A DNA stretch of 59,490 nt from Acidobacteriota bacterium (GTDB lineage: Bacteria > Acidobacteriota > UBA4820 > DSQY01): contig JBFMHB010000008.1 of the NCBI GenBank assembly GCA_040752915.1, positions 1-59,490 on the forward strand. The letters are read 5' to 3'. This document shows positions 50,999 to 58,842 of the stretch, in pieces. The position numbers were made by a program, and so were the translations under genes. The notes under the pieces are model-generated. The model saw only the letters and a list, made by a program, of their open reading frames with translations, had not been told where the DNA came from and ran no database searches. How positions within the stretch are numbered: position 1 is the stretch's first letter; each line of letters begins with the position of its first letter.

Positions 50999-52273
50999 AT
51001 GAAGAGAAGGACCCTTTCCCGAACGCTGTCCTGGGCCGCTCTGTTCGCGCTGGCCCTTGTTAGCCAGGCCGCGCGCGCGGAGACCTATTACCTGCGAGCC
51101 GCCCAGACCACCCTGAGTCTTCCCGGAGGGGCCACGACCCCCATGTGGGGCTTCGCCCTGGACAGCGGAGCCGCGGTGGACGATGGAACCGTCACCGTTC
51201 CCGGCCCGAGGCTCACGGTGTCCCCGGGCCAGTCCCTGACGGTCGTCTTGAAAAACCGCCTGCCCGCCTCCATCCCGGGTGTGACCACCGATGTCTCCAT
51301 CCTCATCCCCGGGGTTGTTCCGGACGCCGACCTCAATCCCGTAAGAAACGCGGGAGGCCGCATCACGTCCTTCACGCAAGTGACCACCCCCGGCAACAAT
51401 GGAACCTACACGTGGAGCAACCTGCCCCCCGGCACCTACCTCTACCACAGCGGCACGCACCCCCAGGTCCAGGTCCAGATGGGGCTCTACGGCGCCGTGA
51501 CAAAGGACAGCGCCGCCGGTGAGGCCTACCCTGGCGTCTTCTATGACCAGGATCTCCTCCTTCTCTTCAGCGAAGTGGATCTGACGCTCCACGCCTCCGT
51601 GGACGGAGGCACCTACGGAACGGCGCCGGCTCCCACGAGCACCATGTACTACAAGCCCTCGTATTTCTTGATCAATGGCAAACCCTTTCCGGAAGTCCCT
51701 CCCGTTCCGGCCTTCTCGGCGGGGGATCAGGTACTCGTCCGGCTGGTCAACGCCGGTATCGAGACCCACGTTCCGCTCTTCCAGGGCCTTTACGTGCGCC
51801 AGGTCGCGGAAACCGGCAACAAGTTGACCTATCCTCGCGATACCTACAGCGTGGTCCTGGGAGCGGGAACGACGGCGGATGCCCTGCTCCTTGGTCCCTC
51901 GAGCCAGCTGGGGGGGTGCACCTTCCCGGTTTTCGACCGGGCCATGAACCTGACCAACGCCGCGGCTACGGGGGGCGGGATGCTCACCTACTTGAGCCTG
52001 ACGGCTGGAGGCCCGCCTCCTCCGCGAGTCGGCGACACCCTCATGGCCGTACAGGGCCCCGGCACGGTCACGCTCACCTGGACGGACATTCCGGAGGCCA
52101 ACTTCTACAGGGTCTACTCCAGCACCACACCGGGACCGGCTGATTTTACAAACCTCCAAGCCGTTGTCTCGTCCGGGGCCGTGGGTGCCACTCTTTCGCT
52201 TCCGCCCGAGCCGCTGGTATTCTTCCAGGTAACGGGATGCGTGACGTGCGGGGCGGAAGGCCCCCAAAAGTAA
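50999..52273 (+). CDS. Multicopper oxidase-like protein 3 (mostly degenerate) with Fn3-like tail
   Basis: A 424-aa exported protein; signal peptide MKRRTLSRTLSWAALFALAL...ARA. The N-terminal cupredoxin domain is clearly homologous to protein 2 (PMWGFALDSGAAVDDGTVTVPGP, TYLYHSGTHPQVQVQMGLYGAV) and retains one His pair (His 150, 154). The second cupredoxin region lacks the HxH and HCH motifs (FPVFDRAMNL...GGGML at the corresponding place). Residues about 340-424 form a fibronectin-type-III-like module related to the C-terminus of the giant protein. The second ATG (50999) fits the AGGGAGGAG site better than that at 50990. Confidence 0.83.
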   Translation: MKRRTLSRTLSWAALFALALVSQAARAETYYLRAAQTTLSLPGGATTPMWGFALDSGAAVDDGTVTVPGPRLTVSPGQSLTVVLKNRLPASIPGVTTDVSILIPGVVPDADLNPVRNAGGRITSFTQVTTPGNNGTYTWSNLPPGTYLYHSGTHPQVQVQMGLYGAVTKDSAAGEAYPGVFYDQDLLLLFSEVDLTLHASVDGGTYGTAPAPTSTMYYKPSYFLINGKPFPEVPPVPAFSAGDQVLVRLVNAGIETHVPLFQGLYVRQVAETGNKLTYPRDTYSVVLGAGTTADALLLGPSSQLGGCTFPVFDRAMNLTNAAATGGGMLTYLSLTAGGPPPPRVGDTLMAVQGPGTVTLTWTDIPEANFYRVYSSTTPGPADFTNLQAVVSSGAVGATLSLPPEPLVFFQVTGCVTCGAEGPQK

Positions 52274-52288
52274 TCCCGACGGAGACCC

Positions 52289-52768
52289 ATGAACCCTACA
52301 CCCAGAGCTCTTGACCTGGACCGCGGGCCGGAGGAAGTCGGAATCTTCCGGCCCGCCGCGTATTTGCTCTTCCTCCTCGCCCTTGCGGCGGCCCTCGCCT
52401 GCGGTGTCCGGAAGCCCCCCGCCGAAGCGCAAGACTACCGGGCACTCCTTGGGATCGAGGTGGAATCCCTGCGCCTGAGCGCCTCGGACATGGTCGTGGA
52501 CATGCGGTACCGGGTCCTCGACGCCGCCAAGGCCCAGGCCGTGCACAAGAAGGGCCTCACCATTTCCCTCATCGATGAGGCCACCCACTCCGTGCTCAAG
52601 GTCCCCAGCCCCGCCTACGTCGGGCCTCTCCGCCAGCGATCCGACAGGATCCAGGAGGGGAAGGTCTACTTCATGCTTTTCGCCAACGGCGGCCGCGTCG
52701 TGAAGTCCGGCAACCGCGTGACGCTGGTCCTCGGGGACGTTCGGATTCCGGGCCTGACCGTGGAGTGA
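52289..52768 (+). CDS. Putative lipoprotein, last gene of the copper operon
   Basis: A 159-aa protein of unknown function. A hydrophobic segment (residues 21-39) ends at a cysteine (ALAC-G), a possible lipobox, though 20 polar residues precede it. The mature part is beta-rich (YRALLGIEVESLRLSASDMVVDMRYRVLDA, GRVVKSGNRVTLVLGDVRI). It starts 15 bp after protein 3 and is followed by a strong terminator. Confidence 0.72.
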   Translation: MNPTPRALDLDRGPEEVGIFRPAAYLLFLLALAAALACGVRKPPAEAQDYRALLGIEVESLRLSASDMVVDMRYRVLDAAKAQAVHKKGLTISLIDEATHSVLKVPSPAYVGPLRQRSDRIQEGKVYFMLFANGGRVVKSGNRVTLVLGDVRIPGLTVE

Positions 52769-52796
52769 CGGAAAAGGGGAGCCTTCGAAAACGAGG

Positions 52797-52826
52797 GGGG
52801 CGGCCACCGGCCGCCCCTGTTTCGTT
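52797..52826. terminator. Terminator closing the copper operon
   Basis: GGGGCGGCC (52797-52805) and GGCCGCCCC (52809-52817) form a 9-bp stem with a 3-nt loop, followed by TGTTTCGTT. It lies in the 79-bp gap between convergent genes and could serve both. Confidence 0.75.
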
Positions 52827-52847
52827 GCAAGAGAAACCCCGCGGGAG

Positions 52848-53465
52848 CTACTTCCTGCGGTAGGTGATCTCCATCATCCTGAATTCTTTCCCGTCGGGAC
52901 CGACGTCGTACATTTCCATCACGTGCGTGTCGGCGTCCACGATTTTCAGGACGCTTCGGGTCCGTTTGACCTTGCCCGTCAAGGGGTCGGGATAGGTCTC
53001 CACCGAGTTCAGCACTTTCCCCGTGGCGTCGAGGGAAGCTTCGCTGGTCATCATTCCCGTGCTCATGGAGTCGATCCAGAGCCCCGTGAACTTCTGGAAG
53101 GTGTTGTCAAATCCGGTCAGGCCCAAGCCCTCGAACGTCTGGCCCATGACCGAGCCCGTAAACTTCTGATGAAGATAGCGCCCCCCGAAGATCATGGTGT
53201 TTTCGGAGATTCCCTCGGAAACCTCCGGCTCGCCGGGTCCCATCCAACTCTTTACCGTGGCCTTGAAGGTGCCCACGAGCTGGGCGAGGAAGGCGTGGCC
53301 CGGCCCCGGCTGGGCGGCCTTTGCATAGGCCTCCATCATGGCCTGCATCTCCTGGGAGGGCGCGGGTGGCGCTTGACCCTCCTTCTCTTGGGCGCGGGCG
53401 GGGGCCGAAACGAGGGCGGCGGCGAGGATCGCGCCGGCGGCGAAGCGGATGACCATAGGTCTCAT
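52848..53465 (-). CDS. DUF1579-family exported protein
   Basis: A 205-aa protein. After a signal peptide (residues about 1-25, ending APARA) comes a low-complexity linker and the DUF1579 domain with FLAQLVGTFKATVKSWMGPGEPEVSEGISENTMIFGGRYL, GLGLTGFDNTFQKFTGLWIDSMSTGMM and MEMYDVGPDGKEFRMMEI. The domain is a calycin-like beta-barrel of unknown role. AAAGGAGAA precedes the ATG at 53465. Confidence 0.85.
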   Translation of the reverse strand: MRPMVIRFAAGAILAAALVSAPARAQEKEGQAPPAPSQEMQAMMEAYAKAAQPGPGHAFLAQLVGTFKATVKSWMGPGEPEVSEGISENTMIFGGRYLHQKFTGSVMGQTFEGLGLTGFDNTFQKFTGLWIDSMSTGMMTSEASLDATGKVLNSVETYPDPLTGKVKRTRSVLKIVDADTHVMEMYDVGPDGKEFRMMEITYRRK

Positions 53466-53521
53466 TGGATTTCTCCTTTGGGCGGCTTGTGCCTGCTCTG
53501 TAAAACGGGAAAAACAACGCA

Positions 53522-53821
53522 TTATTCTCCAGTCCCGGAGGCGAATTCCCCGAGGGCGCGAAAGAGAAAGTCGAAGGTCTCTCCATCCACTTGAACGCGC
53601 AAGGATGCGCCTCGGGTCACGGCGTATTCGACATAGCCGGGAACCTCACAGGAGCCGTGGCAGTCGGAGGCGTTGGACGGAGACTCGCGGCCGGAGTTCC
53701 GGTCGCGCCAGGACAGGCAGGTGCATTCGCCCAGGAGCGATTGGGCCACGGAGCCCGCCAGACGTCGGGCCAGGTCAAAATCGGCTGCCGGCTCCCCGGT
53801 CTCGATGCGCATCGTTCGCAT
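53522..53821 (-). CDS. Small AF1514-like protein
   Basis: A 99-aa cytoplasmic protein. It has a conserved-looking cysteine/histidine segment (CTCLSW, then CHGSCEVPGYVEYAVTRGASLRVQVDGETFDFLF) that resembles small proteins annotated as the AF1514 family in archaea and anaerobic bacteria. The function is unknown; the CxC and CHxxCxxP motifs could bind a metal. The ATG at 53821 is chosen because GGAGGG lies 4-5 nt upstream. It lies between the octaheme cytochrome terminator and the DUF1579 gene. Confidence 0.65.
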   Translation of the reverse strand: MRTMRIETGEPAADFDLARRLAGSVAQSLLGECTCLSWRDRNSGRESPSNASDCHGSCEVPGYVEYAVTRGASLRVQVDGETFDFLFRALGEFASGTGE

Positions 53822-53925
53822 GGGGCCCTCCAAAACAGTATGGCGCCGTTCCGCCCCGGGGCGAAAGGGCCCGTTCCACGACGGAGGGGGCCCTCCGGGG
53901 AAGAACCAGGGGGGGCTCTACGGTC

Positions 53926-53952
53926 AAAAAAAGGGGCCCCCGAAGGGGCCCC
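53926..53952 (-). terminator. Rho-independent terminator of the octaheme cytochrome gene
   Basis: Read on the minus strand: GGGGCCCC, a TTCG tetraloop, GGGGCCCC, then seven T residues. It is the strongest intrinsic terminator in the window and lies 25 bp after the cytochrome stop codon. Confidence 0.93.
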
Positions 53953-53977
53953 GTCCAGTCAGAAAGAGGAGGTAAGT

Positions 53978-55765
53978 TCAGGGCTTCTCGTCGGAGGAGG
54001 GGGCGGAAGACGGGGTGGTGTTCCACCAGGTCCCGCCCGGACCGTAGTAGTTGACGAGGTGGTCTGCCAGCTTCACCTCGTCGGCCGTACCGAAGAGGGA
54101 GTTGGTCCAGTCGCTGATGACGGGCGTGTCCTGCCAGATCCGGACGTTGCCCCGGTGGCACGCGGTGGCGCAGGCGTTGGGGTTGCCCGTCGCGGTGGCC
54201 GAGATCCGCGAGGTCTGGAAGGCGATGGTGTCCTCGGGCCGTGCCGGGTGGAAGCTGTGGTTCACCTGCCGGGCCATGTGGCACGAAACGCAGTTGCCCA
54301 GGCCCATATCGCGGTCTTCCATGTACGGGTGGTGGGAATGTTCCTCGGTCTTGGAGCGGATGAGCTCGAAATTCGCGTCGTAGTCCTTGATCATCTGCTT
54401 GGTCATGCCGGCGAAGTCGCCGTAACCCGCGTGGCAGGACAGGCAGAAGCTCGGGTTGTGGACGCTGGCGGGGATGTCCGTGACCCCGCTTCGGGTGATC
54501 TTGTCGCGGACCTGGGCCGGGTTGCTCGTCTCCGCATGGCTGTTGTGGCAGTCGTTGCACGCAATGCCGTGGCTGCCGGTGTAGTGCGCGCTGCTCATGT
54601 ACGAATCGATGCGCTCGTACTGGTAGTTGATACCGTCCGGCCACTTGACCGCCTTGGAAAGCTGGTAACTGGAAAGGGCGGCGGGCGGGTTGCTCATGAA
54701 GTAGCCCTTATTGTTCACCTCGTCGAAGGGGAATCCCCAGACCTTGTTCGGCGTGGAGGTGACCTGCACGTGGCACTGGAGGCAGGTGGCGCTCCTCTGC
54801 TGGTTGTTGGCGATGTCCTTGGGGTTCACGATCTTGGACGGGTCGCCGCCGGCGAGGATGTGGGCCGATCCGGGACCGTGGCAGCTCTCGCAACCGATGT
54901 TGGCGAGATCGGGAAGTCCGTCACCATCCAGGTCGGGGTAGTTCGGGCTGTTCTCTGGAACCAAGGAAGCCGGGAAGGGGTTCACGACGTATTCCCCGGC
55001 GGCCGTCACCCTGGCCACCCGGACTCCCGTGATGTGGCACCCCGAGCAGTTCTTCAGGTAGTTCTGTCCCTGAAGGGGAACCAGTGCGGCGCTGGTGAGG
55101 CCTGGAGCGTACTTGGGGGTGCTCCCGGTGTACCAGTTCGACAGGTTGCTCGAATAAGCCGACCCGGACCAGGAGAAGGGTCCGAAGTAGATGGCGCTGC
55201 TAAAACCCGTGGGGCTGTCGCTCACGGGGATGCGGACCATGTACCGCTGTCCGTTCGTGGCGGACATCCCGGCCCACGTGGCCACCACCTGGAGCTGGAG
55301 TCCTCCGGGACCGAGCTGGATCCAGTAGGTGTCGTTGGCGGCGTTGTAGGAAAGGATGGGGGCATTGGGTTTGGCGGAATCCAAAGCCGAGGAGATCGCG
55401 TTGAAATCGAGCCCCTGCATGAAATCGTCCATGCCGTTCTTGTCGTAGTCGGCGAGGATGCCCTCCCCCGGCTGGAGGGAGTACATGCCCATGGGCTTGC
55501 GGAGGGCGTGAGAGTGGTTGGTGTGGCGCCACTCCACCGAATCCCCGTAGGATCCGTGACACGCCAGACAGAACTCCGAGCCCACCATGGTGCCCGCCTG
55601 GAGCTGGGCCTTCGTGTAGTACCGAAGGAGGGTCTTCTCGAGGCTCCCATCCCGCTGGGGGGGGACCTGAACGGGACCCGACGCGCCCTTGGCCCGAGAG
55701 CCGGCCAGAACGGCCACCGCGGAAGCGGCCACGACGACAGCGATCCAAATGCGGATGTGCTTCAT
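53978..55765 (-). CDS. Secreted octaheme c-type cytochrome with one CX3CH site
   Basis: A 595-aa exported multiheme protein; signal peptide residues 1-29. Seven CXXCH sites start at Cys 66, 240, 292, 328, 403, 441 and 492. An eighth, unusual site at Cys 532-His 537 has three residues between cysteines (CATACH). Between hemes 1 and 2 there is a 170-residue non-heme beta domain. DYDKNGMDDF and DLDGDGLPDL look like calcium loops. I cannot assign it to a named octaheme enzyme (sulfite, hydroxylamine or tetrathionate types). AAGGAGG precedes the ATG at 55765, and a sigma-54 promoter lies about 230 bp upstream. Confidence 0.9.
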   Translation of the reverse strand: MKHIRIWIAVVVAASAVAVLAGSRAKGASGPVQVPPQRDGSLEKTLLRYYTKAQLQAGTMVGSEFCLACHGSYGDSVEWRHTNHSHALRKPMGMYSLQPGEGILADYDKNGMDDFMQGLDFNAISSALDSAKPNAPILSYNAANDTYWIQLGPGGLQLQVVATWAGMSATNGQRYMVRIPVSDSPTGFSSAIYFGPFSWSGSAYSSNLSNWYTGSTPKYAPGLTSAALVPLQGQNYLKNCSGCHITGVRVARVTAAGEYVVNPFPASLVPENSPNYPDLDGDGLPDLANIGCESCHGPGSAHILAGGDPSKIVNPKDIANNQQRSATCLQCHVQVTSTPNKVWGFPFDEVNNKGYFMSNPPAALSSYQLSKAVKWPDGINYQYERIDSYMSSAHYTGSHGIACNDCHNSHAETSNPAQVRDKITRSGVTDIPASVHNPSFCLSCHAGYGDFAGMTKQMIKDYDANFELIRSKTEEHSHHPYMEDRDMGLGNCVSCHMARQVNHSFHPARPEDTIAFQTSRISATATGNPNACATACHRGNVRIWQDTPVISDWTNSLFGTADEVKLADHLVNYYGPGGTWWNTTPSSAPSSDEKP

Positions 55766-55855
55766 GCAACCCTCCTTACGCTCTAGAAAACCCTGCCCTT
55801 CACCGGGTGAGGCGGTCCGGCCGGCGGTCCTGCCCCCGGTCACCTTCAACGCCTA

Positions 55856-55868
55856 CCAAGTTACTTGG
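55856..55868. repeat. Inverted repeat CCAAGT-T-ACTTGG
   Basis: A perfect 6-bp inverted repeat with a 1-bp centre, about 90 bp upstream of the octaheme cytochrome start and inside its predicted leader. It might be an operator or an mRNA element. Confidence 0.4.
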
Positions 55869-55957
55869 CGCAGGGGGCTTCGACAAGGTTTGCTGAGAGC
55901 GAAGCGGGCCGTGGGGGGATATCGCGCAGTTTGCCATGATGCGCTAGAGGCTTAAAT

Positions 55958-55980
55958 TCATAGACAACTGGAATCTATGA
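55958..55980. repeat. Inverted repeat TCATAGA-N9-TCTATGA
   Basis: Perfect 7-bp arms (55958-55964 and 55974-55980) in the AT-rich part of the gap, just downstream of the predicted sigma-54 transcription start of the octaheme gene. The arms and spacing fit a dimeric repressor site. Confidence 0.45.
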
Positions 55981-56007
55981 GTAATTTAGTATAAGAAGGA
56001 AGCCTGG

Positions 56008-56023
56008 AGCACCAGGCGTGCCA
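56008..56023 (-). promoter_or_regulatory. Sigma-54 promoter of the octaheme cytochrome gene
   Basis: On the minus strand TGGCACGCCTGGTGCT: a perfect -24 TGGCACG, and GC at the right distance in a GTGCT -12 element (one mismatch from TTGCT). The start would be near 55997, giving a leader of about 230 nt. Confidence 0.75.
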
Positions 56024-56128
56024 ATGCGCCATATACCCCTATTGTACCAAGTGATGTAGATGTGGAAGTCGGACCACGGGGGAGGAGCAAGAAGCCTCCC
56101 GCGGCGAAAGGGGGAGCCCCGGTTTTCC

Positions 56129-56977
56129 CTATTCGTCGAACAGCACCGCGCTTCGGTTCGAGCCGTGAACCGCCGTGTGGCAGTTCAGGCAGTTCCGATA
56201 CCGAGGGCGTGCCAGGTTGTGAAAGGAGGGGACGCGGGTGTGGCACTCCAGACAAAGGTCTGCGGCTTGGCGGCGAAGGAGGAGCCGGGGGTTCGCGGAC
56301 CCGTGGGGGGTGTGGCAGGAAAGACAGGCGGAGAGGCGCTGGGGCGGATGCGGAAAGACGAAGGGTCCGGCCTTCTCCGAATGGCAATCGAGGCAGACGC
56401 CTCCGTCCTGACCCTGGGTCAGGCGTCCCCGTGCCGACAGCCCGTGGACGTCGTGGCAAGCCGTGCAGTCCATAGCCCCGGGACCCTCTCGGTGAGCGTA
56501 CGGGAGCCGGAAGGCCGCCGCCTCGGCCCGGTGGCAGGAGGCGCACAATTCCCTGGGCGAGGCGGAGAGGAGGGGCTCGGCGGCCGCTGGTTTCATGTGT
56601 CCTGCGGCGTGGCAGTCCGAGCAGGCGATGCCCGTCCTCTCGTGGCCGGGTGTCGCGAGGGCTACGGACCCCAGCCGGTCCCCGTGGCAGGTCAGGCAGG
56701 CGGACGGACCGGGAACCCTGCGAACGTTCTCGGCGGAAGGTTCTTCGAGGTGGGCGGGCGTGGGACGGTGGCAGGCGGCGCAGGCCGAGGCCAGGACTTC
56801 CGGAGAGCGCGCCGCCATGGCGGCGCCGTGGGCCGTCCCCGCAAAGGCCTGGGTGACTTCTTCATGACAGGCGGCGCAGTCCTCCAGGGAGGGCGCTTTC
56901 TCCTGGGCCGCGGAGAATCTCGCCGCCAGGACGGCGGCCACCAGTCCGATCAGCCAGGCGAAACGAAGGGCCTTCAT
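56129..56977 (-). CDS. Decaheme c-type cytochrome, MtrA/DmsE family
   Basis: A 282-aa exported cytochrome with ten CXXCH motifs (Cys 34, 66, 94, 119, 145, 171, 195, 218, 242, 263) spread evenly over the protein; signal peptide residues 1-24. Length, heme number and the ending ECHTRVPSFHN...NCLNCHTAVHGSN fit MtrA/DmsE/PioA-type cytochromes that sit inside an outer-membrane barrel. The ATG overlaps the stop of the barrel gene by 1 bp (TGATG). It would pass electrons across the outer membrane with that barrel. Confidence 0.93.
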   Translation of the reverse strand: MKALRFAWLIGLVAAVLAARFSAAQEKAPSLEDCAACHEEVTQAFAGTAHGAAMAARSPEVLASACAACHRPTPAHLEEPSAENVRRVPGPSACLTCHGDRLGSVALATPGHERTGIACSDCHAAGHMKPAAAEPLLSASPRELCASCHRAEAAAFRLPYAHREGPGAMDCTACHDVHGLSARGRLTQGQDGGVCLDCHSEKAGPFVFPHPPQRLSACLSCHTPHGSANPRLLLRRQAADLCLECHTRVPSFHNLARPRYRNCLNCHTAVHGSNRSAVLFDE

Positions 56978-58842
56978 CAGAACCTCCACCCGAAGACGAT
57001 GCCGTACCGAGTAACCTGGAAATCATCCTGAGAACTCCGGTCCTCATCGTACTCGCGCCGCTGAGCGAACACCGAAACGCGCGTGCCCTTGGGGCCTTGG
57101 ACGGTGGCGCGCGCGTCGCCGATCCACGACGAGGACGGCCAGGTGTGCCCCGAATCCTTCACGCGGAGGATGGAGCCGTCCAGGGAGAGCCTGCCGACGG
57201 TAAAGTAGCCGCGAAGACCGACGGTCCAAAGGCCCAGGTCGTAGATCGAAAGGTCGGCCGCGCGGTCGGGCAGGACAATGTCGGTCCGAGAGCGGAGTCG
57301 GTTGCGATCCACTTCCAGAGCCACCCCTCCCCGGCCCTTGGGGTCGTCCCAGGCCACCGAGGCCCCGAAAGCGTCGCTCCGACCGTCGAGTCCGCTTTGA
57401 GAGGCGGGGGCATCGGTCCGTTCGAAGCGTCCGTGGAGGGAGAAGGACCATCCGCTGTCGAGCCTGGACCGCAGGCGCAGGGTGAGGCGGTCCACCGTTT
57501 CGGGGTCGACCCTCAAGACGTACCGCTCGAAGGTGCCTCGCTCGTATTCGCCGCTCAGGGTCAGCCGTCGGCCGGCGCGCCAGGAAGCCCCCAGGCGGTA
57601 TCCCGATGAATCCCGGTCCGCCGAGCGAAGGCCGCCGTCGGTCGTGCGCCTCCAATCCACGGCTCTGCTTCCGCCGAAAACCGCCCCCCAGGCTCCGAAC
57701 CGACGTCCTTCATAGGCGGCCTCCAGGGACGCGGAGCGATCCGTCACGTCGAAGAACCCCCGCTCGTCCACGGGAACCGAAAAGTCCAGGCCGGGGATTC
57801 CGGGAAAGCCCACGTGAAGGAGCGACCGTCCGACCAGGTCCGAATCGGACTGGGACTTCCGGTAAGCCCCCCGAAGGCGAAGGGACCAGGCGTCGGTCAG
57901 CCGGTAGGCGGCCCGTAGGTCGCCCGCGAGGGTGTCCTGGGAAGCCGACCCCACGAGCTCGTCGAGGTAGGCGATCTGGCCCGTGGAGCCGCCGGCGATG
58001 TCGAAGGTCCGCCAGGTTGAGCCGGCCGCGTCCAGATCCGAACGACTGTACAGGAAGGTCCCCGCCACGTCCCACCGATCATTGCGGTAGAAGGCGCCGA
58101 GCCGGGAAGTGGGAACGTCGATCTCGTCCTTGCGGGAGGTCTCCAGCCGGGAGAGGAGGTCGGGGTCCGTGCCCGAAAGATCCCGCCCGCCCAGAGGGCG
58201 CCACCGGTTCTCCCGCTCGAAGGCGCCCAGACTCTGCTCGAAAAAGAGGCGCACGGGAAGGGTCCGGGTCTCCACGCGCAGGGTGACTTCCCGGTAGGAT
58301 TCATCGAGGTCCACCCGCATCGGATAGAGCTCGTTGAGTCCGTACAAAACCCGGTCCACCTGCCCGTCCCGCTTCGAGTGGCGTAGCCCCAGCGCGATCC
58401 GGGCTGCATTCCAGCCGTCGTAGACCGCCTCGGCGCTCCATCGCTCGATCGTCCACCGGTCCGCCCGATGGTCCTCGGGCGGCTCCATGAGGGAAAAGAC
58501 CGAGGCGCGACCGTCGTATCCCAGGTTGAATCGCCACGTGCGGGCCGGGGCAAAGACAAGCCTCGCATGGTGGTCCGGCTCCGGGTCACCCAGGCTCCAG
58601 GCCTTCAGGGAGAAGCGGGGCGCGGCCCCGGGAGCGGGGCGCCATTCAAGAAGGAGGTTCTCCAGGAAAGCTCCCTCTCCCTGGTTGTACTGGGTTGAAA
58701 AGCTCGAGAGGCTGCCCCCCTCGTTGAGCCACGCGTGGCCCGCCGCCACATCGCCCGAGAACCCCTGGGCGGCCACCCGCGAAGCCCCCAGCAGGAGGGC
58801 GGCCAGGCCCAAGCCAACGCCAAGACGGTCTTTTTTGCCCAC
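56977..58842 (-). CDS. Outer-membrane beta-barrel, MtrB/PioB family
   Basis: A 621-aa exported barrel. Signal peptide residues about 1-25 (LGLAALLLGASRVAAQ). The rest is a long series of amphipathic strands with alternating aromatic/polar residues (e.g. ARTWRFNLGYDGRASVF, WSLRLRGAYRKSQSD, RLTLSGEYERGTFERY), ending in a C-terminal Phe (YGIVFGWRF) as required for outer-membrane insertion. The GTG at 58842 is fixed by AAGGAG six bases upstream; the frame is open far beyond but without a better start. It is the sheath of the decaheme cytochrome encoded next. It lacks the N-terminal CxxC pair of Shewanella MtrB. Confidence 0.9.
   Translation of the reverse strand: MGKKDRLGVGLGLAALLLGASRVAAQGFSGDVAAGHAWLNEGGSLSSFSTQYNQGEGAFLENLLLEWRPAPGAAPRFSLKAWSLGDPEPDHHARLVFAPARTWRFNLGYDGRASVFSLMEPPEDHRADRWTIERWSAEAVYDGWNAARIALGLRHSKRDGQVDRVLYGLNELYPMRVDLDESYREVTLRVETRTLPVRLFFEQSLGAFERENRWRPLGGRDLSGTDPDLLSRLETSRKDEIDVPTSRLGAFYRNDRWDVAGTFLYSRSDLDAAGSTWRTFDIAGGSTGQIAYLDELVGSASQDTLAGDLRAAYRLTDAWSLRLRGAYRKSQSDSDLVGRSLLHVGFPGIPGLDFSVPVDERGFFDVTDRSASLEAAYEGRRFGAWGAVFGGSRAVDWRRTTDGGLRSADRDSSGYRLGASWRAGRRLTLSGEYERGTFERYVLRVDPETVDRLTLRLRSRLDSGWSFSLHGRFERTDAPASQSGLDGRSDAFGASVAWDDPKGRGGVALEVDRNRLRSRTDIVLPDRAADLSIYDLGLWTVGLRGYFTVGRLSLDGSILRVKDSGHTWPSSSWIGDARATVQGPKGTRVSVFAQRREYDEDRSSQDDFQVTRYGIVFGWRF

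Larger units (their letters stand above)
55766..56128. other. 363-bp AT-richer intergenic region with regulatory elements
   Basis: No gene is visible between the octaheme and decaheme cytochrome genes, both on the minus strand. The centre (about 55930-56050) is much richer in A+T than its surroundings. It contains a minus-strand sigma-54 promoter and two inverted repeats, listed separately. A TATACT box (55993-55988, minus) overlaps the predicted sigma-54 start. Confidence 0.7.

Noticed and set aside
55926-55945. Minus-strand TGGCAAACTGCG as a sigma-54 element
   Set aside because: The GC follows 2 bp too early for sigma-54 spacing.
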